From NCBI RefSeq assembly GCF_900100265.1, contig NZ_LT629696.1, positions 2,914,001-2,978,000 on the forward strand: a stretch of 64,000 bases of DNA, read 5' to 3'. Source of the DNA: Leifsonia sp. 466MF (GTDB taxonomy: Bacteria; Actinomycetota; Actinomycetes; Actinomycetales; Microbacteriaceae). Position numbers and translations under genes: made by a program. A model generated the notes under the pieces. That model did no database searches. It saw only the letters and a list, made by a program, of their open reading frames with translations, and was not told where the DNA came from. Of the stretch, positions 16,990-25,408 are shown in pieces. The first letter of the stretch is position 1. Every line of letters begins with the position of its first letter.

Positions 16990-18135
16990 TCAGCGTGCCA
17001 GGGCCGCGGGCCGGCGCTGCTGGGTGTCCACCGGCGCCTTGCGGGCCTTCAGGTCGCGGCCGGCGGCCGAGGACCACTCGGTGATGACCCGGCGCGTGTA
17101 GGAGCCGAGCGGCTGCACCGGCGACGGACCGGGCGCGACCGTGTCGTAGAGCACCCAGGCGAACTCCGGCCCGGTGACGATGTCGGCTTCGATGGTCCGC
17201 ATCAGGATGGACAGGTCCTGTGCCATCGTGATGAGCGATGTCGACTTCGAGTGCGCCGCCAGGCCGACCCGTTCGCCGACCAACCGCAGCCGGTCGCCCG
17301 CGCTCGTCGCCTGGGACTTGAGGTCGGTGATGACGGAGGTGTTCGAGTCCAGTGTGAGGTTCAGCCAGCCGACCACCGTGGCGGCCGCCAGCTCCTCGCG
17401 CGCGAGCACGGCGTTCTGCCGCCGCGATCGGAGGATGTACTTCAGCTCCTGGGCGATGGCGTAGATGCGGTCGTTGTCGGCGGAGTTGACGCCGGCGACG
17501 TTCCGCAGGTTCACCATCGCCTGCCAGACCTCGTACAGCAGCTCCTCGAACAGCCGAACGAACGTCGAGTTGGATGCGGTGGAGCGGGCGTAGGTCGCCG
17601 GCCGGTTGTCGTCCATCCCGAAAGACAGGTCCATCCCGAACATCCGCCAGTACGCGTTCCGGCGCACCGCCTCGGGGTCCGTGCGCACAGAACTGGTGCT
17701 CAGCCAGAGCGGCAGCGGATTCCATGCGCCGAGGAGCAGCGCCTCCGTGGTGTCCAGCCAACGCTGGGTCGCGATGGACGGCACGCCGAGGCTCTCGCCC
17801 GTGCGGTACTCCTTCACGACGCGGGCGAATATCTGCACCATGCGGGTGTTCTCGAGCACGTACGAGGACAGGAAGTGGTCCCAGGCCGGCCCCGCGACCG
17901 GGACGTAGCCCGCGAACTGACCGGTGGCGAAGAGGGCGCTGCGTGCCGGTCCGGCGCGGTAGCCGTTCGGCGCCCAGACGTCGGCGCTGTCCCACACCTC
18001 CTCCAGGTACAGCACGAGGTCGAGCGGGTCGGCCTTCAGCACGGCGGCGGCCGCGTCTGCGGCGTTCCCGATCGGGAGGACGGGCCCGGGCGCCGACGGC
18101 GGCGAGAGCAGACGGTTGGTGAGCTGCGGGATCAT
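16990..18135 (-). CDS. conserved-looking protein of unknown function in SARP-linked cluster
   Basis: 381 residues; I recognise no family. Sequence character is that of a soluble, largely helical protein rich in Leu, Ala and aromatic residues (WDSADVW, LYEVWQAMVNL, YAIAQELKYIL). It has no signal peptide, no obvious transmembrane helix and no catalytic motif. Its ATG overlaps the stop of the 168-residue coiled-coil gene (ATGA), and the large M15 gene starts 13 bp downstream, so it sits in the middle of a tight operon. A structural or adaptor role within the cluster is a guess from context only. Confidence 0.7.
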   Translation of the reverse strand: MIPQLTNRLLSPPSAPGPVLPIGNAADAAAAVLKADPLDLVLYLEEVWDSADVWAPNGYRAGPARSALFATGQFAGYVPVAGPAWDHFLSSYVLENTRMVQIFARVVKEYRTGESLGVPSIATQRWLDTTEALLLGAWNPLPLWLSTSSVRTDPEAVRRNAYWRMFGMDLSFGMDDNRPATYARSTASNSTFVRLFEELLYEVWQAMVNLRNVAGVNSADNDRIYAIAQELKYILRSRRQNAVLAREELAAATVVGWLNLTLDSNTSVITDLKSQATSAGDRLRLVGERVGLAAHSKSTSLITMAQDLSILMRTIEADIVTGPEFAWVLYDTVAPGPSPVQPLGSYTRRVITEWSSAAGRDLKARKAPVDTQQRRPAALAR

Positions 18136-18638
18136 GACGGCATTCCCTCCTGGGTGTAGCCGGCCGAGCCGGCGGCGCCGGTGTCCGGCCGGTCGCGCGG
18201 GTCGTTGAGGAAGCCGACGTCGTACTCGCCCAGCGGCACCTGGTACGAGTCGGCCTGGATGCGCTGCTGCGTCGCCTGCAGCGACGCGAAGCGGTACTGG
18301 GTCGGCAGAGGGAGCGGGGTCTCCCCGCTCGGCGGCCGGAACTCGGTCAGCGGCTCGAGCTGCCCGATCACCTGCTCGAAGCCGTTCTCGAGCACCGTGC
18401 TGATCGCATCCAGGCCGCTGACCAGGAACAGGTCGCGCTGGCGGTCCTCGTACTCGCGGCGGAGCTGGGACTGCTCGCTGCGCAGCTGCTCGTACTCCTG
18501 GCGGAGCGCCTCGCGCTCCTCGGCCAGCCGCGCCGTCTCGACGGCGATCAGCGCCTCCATCGCCTCGAGCCGCTGCGTCGTATTCTGGCGCCCCGAGGAC
18601 CCCGAGGAGCCTCCTCCCGGGGGAGCTGACTGGGCCAT
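18132..18638 (-). CDS. small coiled-coil protein of unknown function
   Basis: 168 residues. A Ser/Gly-rich N-terminus is followed by a strongly predicted coiled coil at about residues 15-60, with many heptad-like Glu/Arg/Leu positions (for example EEREALRQEYEQLRSEQ). A C-terminal part ends in a Gly/Asp-rich tail. The ATG at 18638 has GGAGA about 5 bp upstream. A longer in-frame reading to 19829 is rejected because it lies over the protease gene and is Arg-rich shadow sequence. The stop overlaps the next start by 4 bp. Confidence 0.7.
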   Translation of the reverse strand: MAQSAPPGGGSSGSSGRQNTTQRLEAMEALIAVETARLAEEREALRQEYEQLRSEQSQLRREYEDRQRDLFLVSGLDAISTVLENGFEQVIGQLEPLTEFRPPSGETPLPLPTQYRFASLQATQQRIQADSYQVPLGEYDVGFLNDPRDRPDTGAAGSAGYTQEGMPS

Positions 18639-18688
18639 TTCGTCTCCGATCTCTCTGTCTGAAGCGCCGGCGGCCTCGCCGTCGGCGG

Positions 18689-19945
18689 TCACGCCGCGAG
18701 CGGCGTCGCGGTCATCCATTCGCGGGCCCGCGCGATCCACGCGGACGCTTTGTCGGGCTGTTCCGCCTCGCGCAGCCCGGCGAGGGCGACGATGCGGATG
18801 CCTTCGGTGCGCCGCCAATGCGGCGAGGTCCACAGGGCGGCCCCGGCGGTCCGTTCCAGTTCGGCCAGTGCGGCGGGCGAGACGCGCGCCGGGTCGACCG
18901 CAGCCCCGATCGGGCTGCCGCCGAGTCCGGGGACGGGAGCCGTGAGGCACGCGACCGCGATGCCCGGCATCCGGCTGCGCGAGCGTTCGAGGAGCGCGCG
19001 CACCGTCGGGTCGGCCCGGCGCAGCGGGAACCCCGTCACAACGGCGGCCTCGAGGTCGTCCCACGGCCCGGCTCCGAACGCCGCGCGGCACATCGCGCAG
19101 CCCAGCAGGGTGCGCAGCCAGCCGACGGGATGCGGATCGCCGATCGGCCAGCGGAGGAGCGTGCGCGCATCCCCCACCACATCGAACAGGGCCGTGACCG
19201 ACGCGTAGCCGGTATGCGCGAACGCGAAGACGTCGGCCGCGATCTCCGAGGCCCACGGCAGCCACATCGCGCGCAACTCCGCATCCCCGGCGAGCGATCG
19301 CCCCAACGACTCCTGGAGGGAGGGCACCCAGCCGGTCACTGCGGCGACCTGATGGCCGGCCTCGTGGAACAGCGATGTCGGCCGGTAGAGGTTGTGCCGC
19401 ACGATCTTGATCGCGGCGACCGGGTTGATGCTGCCCGGCGCCCACAGCCGGATGTCGGCGCGCAGGATGGAGGCGCCCATCCCTTTGTCGACATAGGTGA
19501 GCACCGGGATGGGCGCGAGTCCGGCGCGGGTGAGCACGGGTGCGATGCTGGCTCCGGCCAAGGCGTCGAGCGCTTGCAGGGCTGCGCGGAGCTGCGGACT
19601 GGTGCGCGACGAGACGGCGTCGCCGAAGAAGTCGAGGGTGGTCTCGACCTGGGTGTACCGGCGGCGGAGCTTCTGCACCGCTGCCATCGCCTCGGGGAGG
19701 GCGAGCGCATCCCGCCGTGCGGCGCGCGTCAGCGCGATCGTCGCCCGGCCGATATCGATCAGTTCCTCGACGATGACCTTCAGGTGCCGCCGCAGGGGCA
19801 GCCCGACGAAGGTCTCGACGGATCGCCACGCGGCCTCTGAGGCGAACTCCTCCGCGTCGAGGAATGTAGTCGCAGCCGCGACCCAGTGCGCGCTCTGCCG
19901 CTCCAGGTCGGCGGCGACCGCTCGCGTCGCGGCGTCGGCGATCAT
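18689..19945 (-). CDS. putative gluzincin-type metalloprotease
   Basis: 418 residues. The core LFHEAGHQVAAVTGW contains HEXXH (His194, Glu195, His198). Thirty-odd residues later SEIAADVFAFAHTG supplies Glu234, a good third zinc ligand as in gluzincins. The N-terminal 190 residues are helical with no known domain. Downstream, LLGCAMCRAAF and a Cys at VACLTAP may matter structurally. No signal peptide is visible, so the protein is either cytoplasmic or exported by a non-Sec route. The ATG overlaps the preceding stop by 4 bp. The zinc site is read from motif only; family assignment would need a profile search. Confidence 0.65.
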   Translation of the reverse strand: MIADAATRAVAADLERQSAHWVAAATTFLDAEEFASEAAWRSVETFVGLPLRRHLKVIVEELIDIGRATIALTRAARRDALALPEAMAAVQKLRRRYTQVETTLDFFGDAVSSRTSPQLRAALQALDALAGASIAPVLTRAGLAPIPVLTYVDKGMGASILRADIRLWAPGSINPVAAIKIVRHNLYRPTSLFHEAGHQVAAVTGWVPSLQESLGRSLAGDAELRAMWLPWASEIAADVFAFAHTGYASVTALFDVVGDARTLLRWPIGDPHPVGWLRTLLGCAMCRAAFGAGPWDDLEAAVVTGFPLRRADPTVRALLERSRSRMPGIAVACLTAPVPGLGGSPIGAAVDPARVSPAALAELERTAGAALWTSPHWRRTEGIRIVALAGLREAEQPDKASAWIARAREWMTATPLAA

Positions 19946-22398
19946 GGCCGGCGCCGCCCGGGGTGCGCGGTGACGGCGATCGCGGGAGCGCCGCGGAAGG
20001 CCCTCCCCGACGCGAGAGCGGCGAGCGACGCGGCGCTCAACGCGCCGGAGGCCGCCTGCCGCACCAGGTCGAGGCCGGGTGCGGACCGGATGGTGGCGGT
20101 CACGGTCACGCCGTTCCGCGGGTCGGCCGATGCGCGGGCGAACTCGGCGCTGCCCTCGCGCGACCACATCGCGAAGGCGGGCAGCAGCCAGCGCCGCAGG
20201 GCGACGGTGAGTCCGGCCACTGCCCCCGGAGGGATGCGGTCCAGCACCCGGGGTAGCCGCGAGACGGCCTCGGACTGCTCCAGCTCGGCGCGGATCCGCA
20301 GCCGGCCGGTGCGCTGCGCGAAGCGGCGCGCGAGGCCGTCGTAGGCCTTCGTCAGCGCCGGCAGCAGCACGGCCTCGGACCGTCCCTCCCGGATGGCGGC
20401 GGCGATCGTCTGCGTCTCCGCCTCGGAGAAGAACAGTCCTACCCGGATCACGGAGGCTCGCGTGTCGACCACGACCCAGCCCTGCGACGGCTCCCCGCCG
20501 CTCCGCTTGCCCGGGCCGCCGACGGTCGGCAGCAGGGTCTGGTCGAGCGGCTCCAGCCAGTAGAACCGTTGCCCTGCGGCGACGCGGGCGCGGCTGCGCA
20601 GGAACTCCGCGGGCACGGCGACGCCCATCCCCGGGTCTTTCAGCAGCAGCCCTGCGGCCCTCGGCGTCAGCGGGTGCAGCTGCGAGCTCGAGAGGCGGAC
20701 ACCGCTGCGCGTCCGCTCGATGGCCGCGATCCGCCGCAACGACGTGCCGATGGTCGCCTGGAAGAGATGGATGCGCACCCGCGCCGGCAGCGTCAGACCG
20801 GCCGCGCGCAGGCTCGACCCGAGGCTGACACCGCCGAAGGTGTCGATCGCGTCGGCGATCCCCGCCGTGACCTCGACGTCGATCGAGCGGCTGTACCGCC
20901 GGTAGGGCCGGGGCGAACGCGCCTTGCGCGTGACGAACCGGCCGCCGAGCTGCGCTCCGCGCTGCACTCCCGAGCGTAGGAGCGACGGCGGGAAGGTCGC
21001 GGCGACCGAGCGGTCGAACGCGCGGGCCGTCGCCGCCCGCATGAGCGACTCGTCCTCCAGCTCGTACTCGGACGCCTCCGCCAGCTGCCGCACAGTGTCC
21101 TCGATCGTGCCTGCGAGCATCGCGGGGACGGCCTCCGACTCCAGTTCGGGCTCGAGCTGCTCGAGCGAGATGAGCCGCAGCCCGGTGTCGACGATGGCGT
21201 TGGAGAGCGGACCGGACAGCTGCGGGCCGACCCATTTGCCGATCAGCTTCCCCAGGAACTTAGCGAGGAAGCCGACGACACGGGGACGACCGACCAGGTT
21301 GATGCCGATCCGGAGCGCTCCGAGGAGCGCCGGGATGAACTGCTCGACCGCTGGCGCGACCTCATCGGCGCTGCGGGCCTCCGCGAGCGCATCGATGAGG
21401 CGTCCGCGCGCTTCCGCGAGGAGTTCGAGCTCCGAGCTGCCCTGAGCGGCCTCGCTCTCGCCTTCGGCTTCCGCCTCCCCTTCTCCGGCGAAGCCCACCT
21501 CGCCCGTCTCTCCGGAAACGAGCGCTTCGGCGAGTGCCGCATCGAACGACTCGGTCAGCGCCTCGGTATCGCGCGACACGGCCGGGGAGATCGCGAAGGC
21601 CTCGCCCTCGCGCTCCGCCTCGAAGGCCTCGGTCTCTGCGGAGGTCTCGGCGAAGCCCTCGGATTCGCCGAAGAGCTTGGACGACAGCAGCCGGGCCGGT
21701 GCGCGCAGCGGCGCAGGCAGGCGTCCGATCGCGAAGCTCAGCACCCGCTTGAGGAGCGGCCGCACCAGCTTGGTGAGACCTTTCAGACCCGCGGTCAGCA
21801 GCCCTCCCGCGGCGGCGCCCACCTTCTTGGCGGCGTTGGCGACGAACCTGACGGCACTGCGGGCCTTCCGGATCAGACCGCCGATGAACTGCTCGCCCGC
21901 GGGCGAGACCTCGCTCAGCTCCGGCTGCACCCGATCCATCAGCTCGTCGAGCTGCTCATCGCTGAGCGACTCGACGTCCTGCCCGACGAGCGCCTCGCTC
22001 AGCCGCTCCAGGTACTGCTCCGCTGCGTACTGCGTCGGCGCCAGGTGCGCTGCGGCGAGCCGCTCGCGCTCCCCCGCCGTCGCGGGCGACTCGTCCGAGA
22101 AACGCTGCCCGACGGCGTCCTCCGTCTCGGCGAGCAGCTCGGAGACGGCCTCGTCGAACGCCTCGTCGCGCACGGCCTCGAACGCGCTCTCGAGCAGCGC
22201 CTCCTGCTCCCCCGCCGGCGACCCCGCCTCTGAGAACGGCGTCAGTCCTTCGGCCCACGGCGAGAACGACGCCAGGCTCTCCGACGTCGCTCCCTCGGAC
22301 GTCGGGGACTCGGTCTGCTCCGCTTCGCCCCCGGGAGCCGCCTCGGCGAACGGCTGGCTCTCCAGCGTGAACTGCTCCTCGTTCGTGATGATGGTCAT
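19942..22398 (-). CDS. large acidic/amphipathic protein, first gene of SARP-linked operon
   Basis: 818 residues, unrecognised. The N-terminal 150 residues are very acidic (Glu/Ser-rich), like the start and middle of the large M15 protein. Then comes a strongly basic, hydrophobic helical stretch (KARSAVRFVANAAKKVGAAA, then GLKGLTKLVRPLLKRVLSFA). A second Glu-rich block follows, then another hydrophobic/basic stretch (GRPRVVGFLAKFLGKLIGKW). The C-terminal half is mixed alpha/beta. The alternation of acidic and membrane-active-looking helices is unusual, but no transmembrane topology is certain. The ATG at 22398 has GGAGGGAG upstream, which fixes the start. First of five coupled genes. Confidence 0.7.
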   Translation of the reverse strand: MTIITNEEQFTLESQPFAEAAPGGEAEQTESPTSEGATSESLASFSPWAEGLTPFSEAGSPAGEQEALLESAFEAVRDEAFDEAVSELLAETEDAVGQRFSDESPATAGERERLAAAHLAPTQYAAEQYLERLSEALVGQDVESLSDEQLDELMDRVQPELSEVSPAGEQFIGGLIRKARSAVRFVANAAKKVGAAAGGLLTAGLKGLTKLVRPLLKRVLSFAIGRLPAPLRAPARLLSSKLFGESEGFAETSAETEAFEAEREGEAFAISPAVSRDTEALTESFDAALAEALVSGETGEVGFAGEGEAEAEGESEAAQGSSELELLAEARGRLIDALAEARSADEVAPAVEQFIPALLGALRIGINLVGRPRVVGFLAKFLGKLIGKWVGPQLSGPLSNAIVDTGLRLISLEQLEPELESEAVPAMLAGTIEDTVRQLAEASEYELEDESLMRAATARAFDRSVAATFPPSLLRSGVQRGAQLGGRFVTRKARSPRPYRRYSRSIDVEVTAGIADAIDTFGGVSLGSSLRAAGLTLPARVRIHLFQATIGTSLRRIAAIERTRSGVRLSSSQLHPLTPRAAGLLLKDPGMGVAVPAEFLRSRARVAAGQRFYWLEPLDQTLLPTVGGPGKRSGGEPSQGWVVVDTRASVIRVGLFFSEAETQTIAAAIREGRSEAVLLPALTKAYDGLARRFAQRTGRLRIRAELEQSEAVSRLPRVLDRIPPGAVAGLTVALRRWLLPAFAMWSREGSAEFARASADPRNGVTVTATIRSAPGLDLVRQAASGALSAASLAALASGRAFRGAPAIAVTAHPGRRRP

Positions 22399-22593
22399 CG
22401 CGCGAACTCCCTCCGGCGGCATCCGAACCCCGTGGTCCCACTGCACCAGACGACCCGTCCTCCGCCGTGGCCGCGAGCGACCGACTTCCGTGCGCCGGCC
22501 GTCGCGCCGGAGGGATGCGGGCGTCGGTAGCCGCTGCCTGCCGCGTCCGCGGTGCGTCCGGCCGGCGTGCCTCCGGCGTCGTCGGAGCGTCGC

Positions 22594-22613
22594 GCGGGCA
22601 GCCGCCTGCCCGC
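22594..22613 (-). terminator. GC-rich hairpin after the SARP gene
   Basis: GCGGGCA and TGCCCGC form a 7-bp stem around a 6-nt loop, 13 bp beyond the SARP stop and before the promoter region of the five-gene operon. There is no T-run. The rest of the 228-bp gap (22399-22626) is GC-rich and holds no other clear element beyond the strong ribosome-binding site at its downstream end. Confidence 0.35.
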
Positions 22614-22626
22614 AGCCGGGTCGGGC

Positions 22627-23310
22627 TCAGAGCGAGCGGACCGCCACGGCGGAGTTGACCGCGCGGGCAAGCCGCGGATCGGGCGCGACGCCCAGCTCCT
22701 CCTCGAGGGTGCGGGCGAACGCCCGGAACCGCATGGCAGCCGCGTGACGGTTGCCCTCCTGCAGATGCGCCAGGATCAGCGCGTAGGCGGCGGACTCCCG
22801 CAGCGGATCGGCCGCGAGCGCCGCCGTGCCCGCCTGCGTGGCAAGTGCGTGCATCCGCTGCTGGGTCATGGTCACGCACGCCGCCTCGAGGGCCTGAACG
22901 CGCAGCAGGTGGAAGGCCTCCTGCGCGGGGATCGCCCACTCCTCATGCCACCCAGGAAGCAGGTCGCGCGACAGCAGGTCGATCTCGTCCATCGTCAGCG
23001 GGGCGCCCTCGATCGCGGCGCACGCCACCTCGTGCAGCCGGGTCAGGTCGACTTCGGCGTCCAGACGCAGCTCGTCGCCGTCGGCGACCACCCATCCTCC
23101 CGGCGACTGCCAGATCGCGCGCCGGAGGTTCGCCCGCGCCTGGGTCTCGGGGATGTCCGCCCACAACCGGCCGGCGACGACGCCGCGCGAGGCCTCCGGA
23201 CCGGCGACCGCGAGGAAGGCGAGCAGGCGGCGCGACGGCAGCGACAGCCGGACGGAGGGCAACACTCCCAGTCCCCCGACCACAGCGAGTCTCCGCGTCG
23301 GCTCAGGCAT
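22627..23310 (-). CDS. SARP-family transcriptional activator (wHTH plus BTAD, no ATPase)
   Basis: 227 residues. An N-terminal OmpR-type winged-helix region (about 1-85; LPSRRLLAFLAVAG, then RGVVAGRLWADIPETQARANLRRAIWQ) precedes a bacterial transcriptional activation domain (about 90-220, ending LEEELGVAPDP). This short SARP form lacks the NB-ARC and TPR parts of AfsR. SARPs bind direct repeats at the -35 region of the promoters they activate, usually specialised-metabolite clusters. Here the gene sits 229 bp upstream of the five-gene acidic/M15 operon on the same strand and is its obvious candidate activator. GGAAG lies about 7 bp before the ATG. Confidence 0.88.
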   Translation of the reverse strand: MPEPTRRLAVVGGLGVLPSVRLSLPSRRLLAFLAVAGPEASRGVVAGRLWADIPETQARANLRRAIWQSPGGWVVADGDELRLDAEVDLTRLHEVACAAIEGAPLTMDEIDLLSRDLLPGWHEEWAIPAQEAFHLLRVQALEAACVTMTQQRMHALATQAGTAALAADPLRESAAYALILAHLQEGNRHAAAMRFRAFARTLEEELGVAPDPRLARAVNSAVAVRSL

Positions 23311-23455
23311 GACGGCTTCCTGCAGACGCGTCGTGCCCCGGGCACGGCACGTGATCTCCCCGCGACGCGAGCCATTCCCCCGCCGCTCGCCTCAAGGGTG
23401 GACCCGGCCCTCCACCCGCGTCAATACACAATCCGGCCGGGCGCCGGCGGGTCGG

Positions 23456-24397
23456 TCAGCGACGGGAGGCGGCGGCCGGCCGGACGCGCCGGGCCGCTGC
23501 CTGCCTGCGCCCGAGGCGACGCACGATCCGCAGGTCGTCGAGAGAGAAGCGACCCTCGGGCATCGCGGCGCGGATGCTGTCGTCGCTGAACGGACGCGAC
23601 GGCCGCAGGTCGGCCGGCAGCTCGGGAGCATGCGGCGCGGACTCGGCGACGCCCTCCGCGAGCATCCGGGCCTGCGCCTTCGCCACCAGCGGGACCACCA
23701 TCGTCCACTCGGTCAGCTGCGCCAGCGCGCGGATCGTCCAGACCGGCGCCGGGAAGAAGATCGGACGACGGCCGGCGACCCGCGCGATGCGGCGCACCGC
23801 CTCGCCGAGCGTGAACGCCTCTGCACCCATCACGGCGACAGTCGGCTCCGCGACCCGGCCCTCCAGCGCCGCCACCAGCACGTCGACGGCGTCATCGACC
23901 GGGACCGGGCGCACGGTCCGCTCGCGGAACCCGACCGTCGCGAAGGCCGGAAGAGTCCGCACCGCGCGGGTGACATGATCCACCATGTGATCGCCGGGGC
24001 CGTAGACCATGCTGAGCTTCAGGACGGTGTGGTCGATGCCCGAGGCCCGGATCAGCTCCTCCGCCGCCCACTTCGACTCGTGGTAGCCGGAACCGCAGTC
24101 GGGCCGTGCCCGCAGGAAGCTGACCATCACGATGCGGCGCACACCCGCTCGCCGCGCCGCCTCGATCACGGCCCGGGTGCCGTCGATGTGGATGCGCTGG
24201 AACGTCTGGTCGCCGATCTCACGGTTGATCCCGGCGCAGTGCGCGACCGTGTCGCAGCCCGCGAAGGCCGCCGCGAGCGCATCCACGTCGTCGATCTGGA
24301 CCCCGGTGCGGCGCGAGACCACGACGGCCTCGTCGCCGAGACGCTCTGCGAGATGGCGGCCGATGAAGCCGGTCCCTCCGGTGATGGCTGTTCGCAT
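23456..24397 (-). CDS. NAD(P)-binding atypical short-chain dehydrogenase/reductase
   Basis: 313 residues. GGTGFIGRHLA at the N-terminus is the Rossmann nucleotide-binding motif. CAGIN, VSFLRARPDC and YHESKWAAEEL (YxxxK-like) follow the extended/atypical SDR pattern of the NDUFA9/NmrA-like proteins. Function is probably a redox enzyme or NAD(P)H-dependent quinone/ubiquinone-related reductase; substrate unknown. AAGGAG precedes the start. It is divergent from an ArsR-type repressor with two operator-like palindromes between them, so it is probably the repressor's main target. Confidence 0.85.
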   Translation of the reverse strand: MRTAITGGTGFIGRHLAERLGDEAVVVSRRTGVQIDDVDALAAAFAGCDTVAHCAGINREIGDQTFQRIHIDGTRAVIEAARRAGVRRIVMVSFLRARPDCGSGYHESKWAAEELIRASGIDHTVLKLSMVYGPGDHMVDHVTRAVRTLPAFATVGFRERTVRPVPVDDAVDVLVAALEGRVAEPTVAVMGAEAFTLGEAVRRIARVAGRRPIFFPAPVWTIRALAQLTEWTMVVPLVAKAQARMLAEGVAESAPHAPELPADLRPSRPFSDDSIRAAMPEGRFSLDDLRIVRRLGRRQAAARRVRPAAASRR

Positions 24398-24415
24398 CCT
24401 TCACTCCTTCGCTTA

Positions 24416-24454
24416 TTAGCAATGTAGCTAAACTGTATATAGCAATGGTGCTAT
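24416..24454. promoter_or_regulatory. two tandem ArsR operator palindromes
   Basis: TTAGC-N6-GCTAA (24416-24431) and ATAGC-N6-GCTAT (24439-24454) have centres 23 bp apart, about two helical turns, in the 66-bp gap between the divergent SDR and ArsR genes. The second palindrome overlaps the TATAGT -10 of the ArsR gene (24452-24457), consistent with autorepression. Confidence 0.7.
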
Positions 24455-24463
24455 AGTGCAAAC

Positions 24464-24808
24464 ATGACAGACTCAGCGAGCGACATCTTCGCCGCGCTGG
24501 CCCACCCGACCCGGCGGCAGATCCTGCAGGACCTGAAAGACGGGGAGCTCGCGGCCGGCGAGATCGCCGCCCGCTTCAACGCGACCGGGCCGACCATCTC
24601 CCGGCACCTCAGCGTGCTCCGCCAGGCGGGCCTCGTCACCGAACGACGGGATGCGAACCGCATCCTCTACTCGCTGGCGGGCGAACGACTGGCGCTCTCG
24701 GTCGGCGACTTCCTGTCGACCGTCTGCCCCGAGCAGATCGTCCTTCGAGAGGTCCGCAAGCGGGGCACGGGACGGACCGACGGACGGAAGTCCGCGGCGA
24801 CCGCATAG
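24464..24808 (+). CDS. ArsR/SmtB-family transcriptional repressor
   Basis: 114 residues with the full winged-helix ArsR fold (ALAHPTRRQILQDLKDGELA, then ARFNATGPTISRHLSVLRQA). The canonical ELCVCDL metal-binding motif is absent. The only cysteine is Cys89 in STVCPEQ, so it is probably not a classic metal sensor. TATAGT ends only 6 bp before the ATG and no ribosome-binding site is present, suggesting a leaderless mRNA. It is divergent from the SDR gene and likely represses it and itself. Confidence 0.88.
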   Translation: MTDSASDIFAALAHPTRRQILQDLKDGELAAGEIAARFNATGPTISRHLSVLRQAGLVTERRDANRILYSLAGERLALSVGDFLSTVCPEQIVLREVRKRGTGRTDGRKSAATA

Positions 24809-24867
24809 CGGCCAGGTGAGCAGTTTCGGAGAAGCGCACAGCACCCCGCCCGTTCTACGGTCGGACT

Positions 24868-25317
24868 ATGACCAAGACAACCGAGACCTCATCCACGGCT
24901 CCCGCCTTCACCGACGAGGAGCGCGCCGCCATGAAGGAGCGGTCGAAAGAGGTGAAGACCGCGCGCAAGGGCAAGACCACGCGCGAGGACGACAGCCGCG
25001 ACCTGCTCGCCAAGATCGCCGAGCTCCCGGAGCACGACCGGTCGCTCGCCGAGCGCATCCACTCGATCGTCACCGAGACGGTGCCGGACGTCTGGCCGAA
25101 GCTCTGGTACGGGCAGCCGGCCTACGCCATCGGGGGCAAGACGTTCTGCTTCTTCCAGCCGGCGTCGAAGTTCAAGACGCGCTACTCCACGCTCGGCTTC
25201 AACGACCCGGCGAAGCTGGACGACGGGCCCATGTGGGCGACGGCGTTCGCCATTCTGGACCTCGGACCGGAGGAGGAGCAGCGCATCCGCGAGCTGGTGC
25301 GCACCGCCGCCGGCTGA
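24868..25317 (+). CDS. DUF1801-type (YdhG-like) protein
   Basis: 149 residues. A charged Lys/Glu N-terminal helix is followed by the DUF1801 core: LPEHDRSLAERIHSIVTETVPDVWPKLWYGQPAYAIGGKTFCFFQPASKFK. The P-x-L-W-Y-G-x-P-A-Y segment is the family hallmark. Members include the small iron-chaperone-like YdhG/Fra group; in actinobacteria the role is unproven. Cytoplasmic, no signal peptide. It stands alone 59 bp after the ArsR gene on the same strand. Confidence 0.8.
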   Translation: MTKTTETSSTAPAFTDEERAAMKERSKEVKTARKGKTTREDDSRDLLAKIAELPEHDRSLAERIHSIVTETVPDVWPKLWYGQPAYAIGGKTFCFFQPASKFKTRYSTLGFNDPAKLDDGPMWATAFAILDLGPEEEQRIRELVRTAAG

Positions 25318-25408
25318 TCCGGGCGGCGACGGGAGCCGTCCGTCCCACGAATGGGTGTCCCCCAAAATGCCGCTACCGAGCCCTTGCGGTTTGGGCGAGG
25401 CTCGTCTG

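Noticed and set aside
13227..22398. Extracellular contractile injection system or prophage tail locus
   Set aside because: No sheath, tube, baseplate, spike or AAA+ assembly protein is encoded in the window, so this cannot be asserted; kept only as a hypothesis for a cargo-like role.
24464..24808. Arsenic-responsive ars repressor
   Set aside because: The regulator lacks the ELCVCDL metal motif and no arsenate reductase or arsenite pump gene is adjacent.
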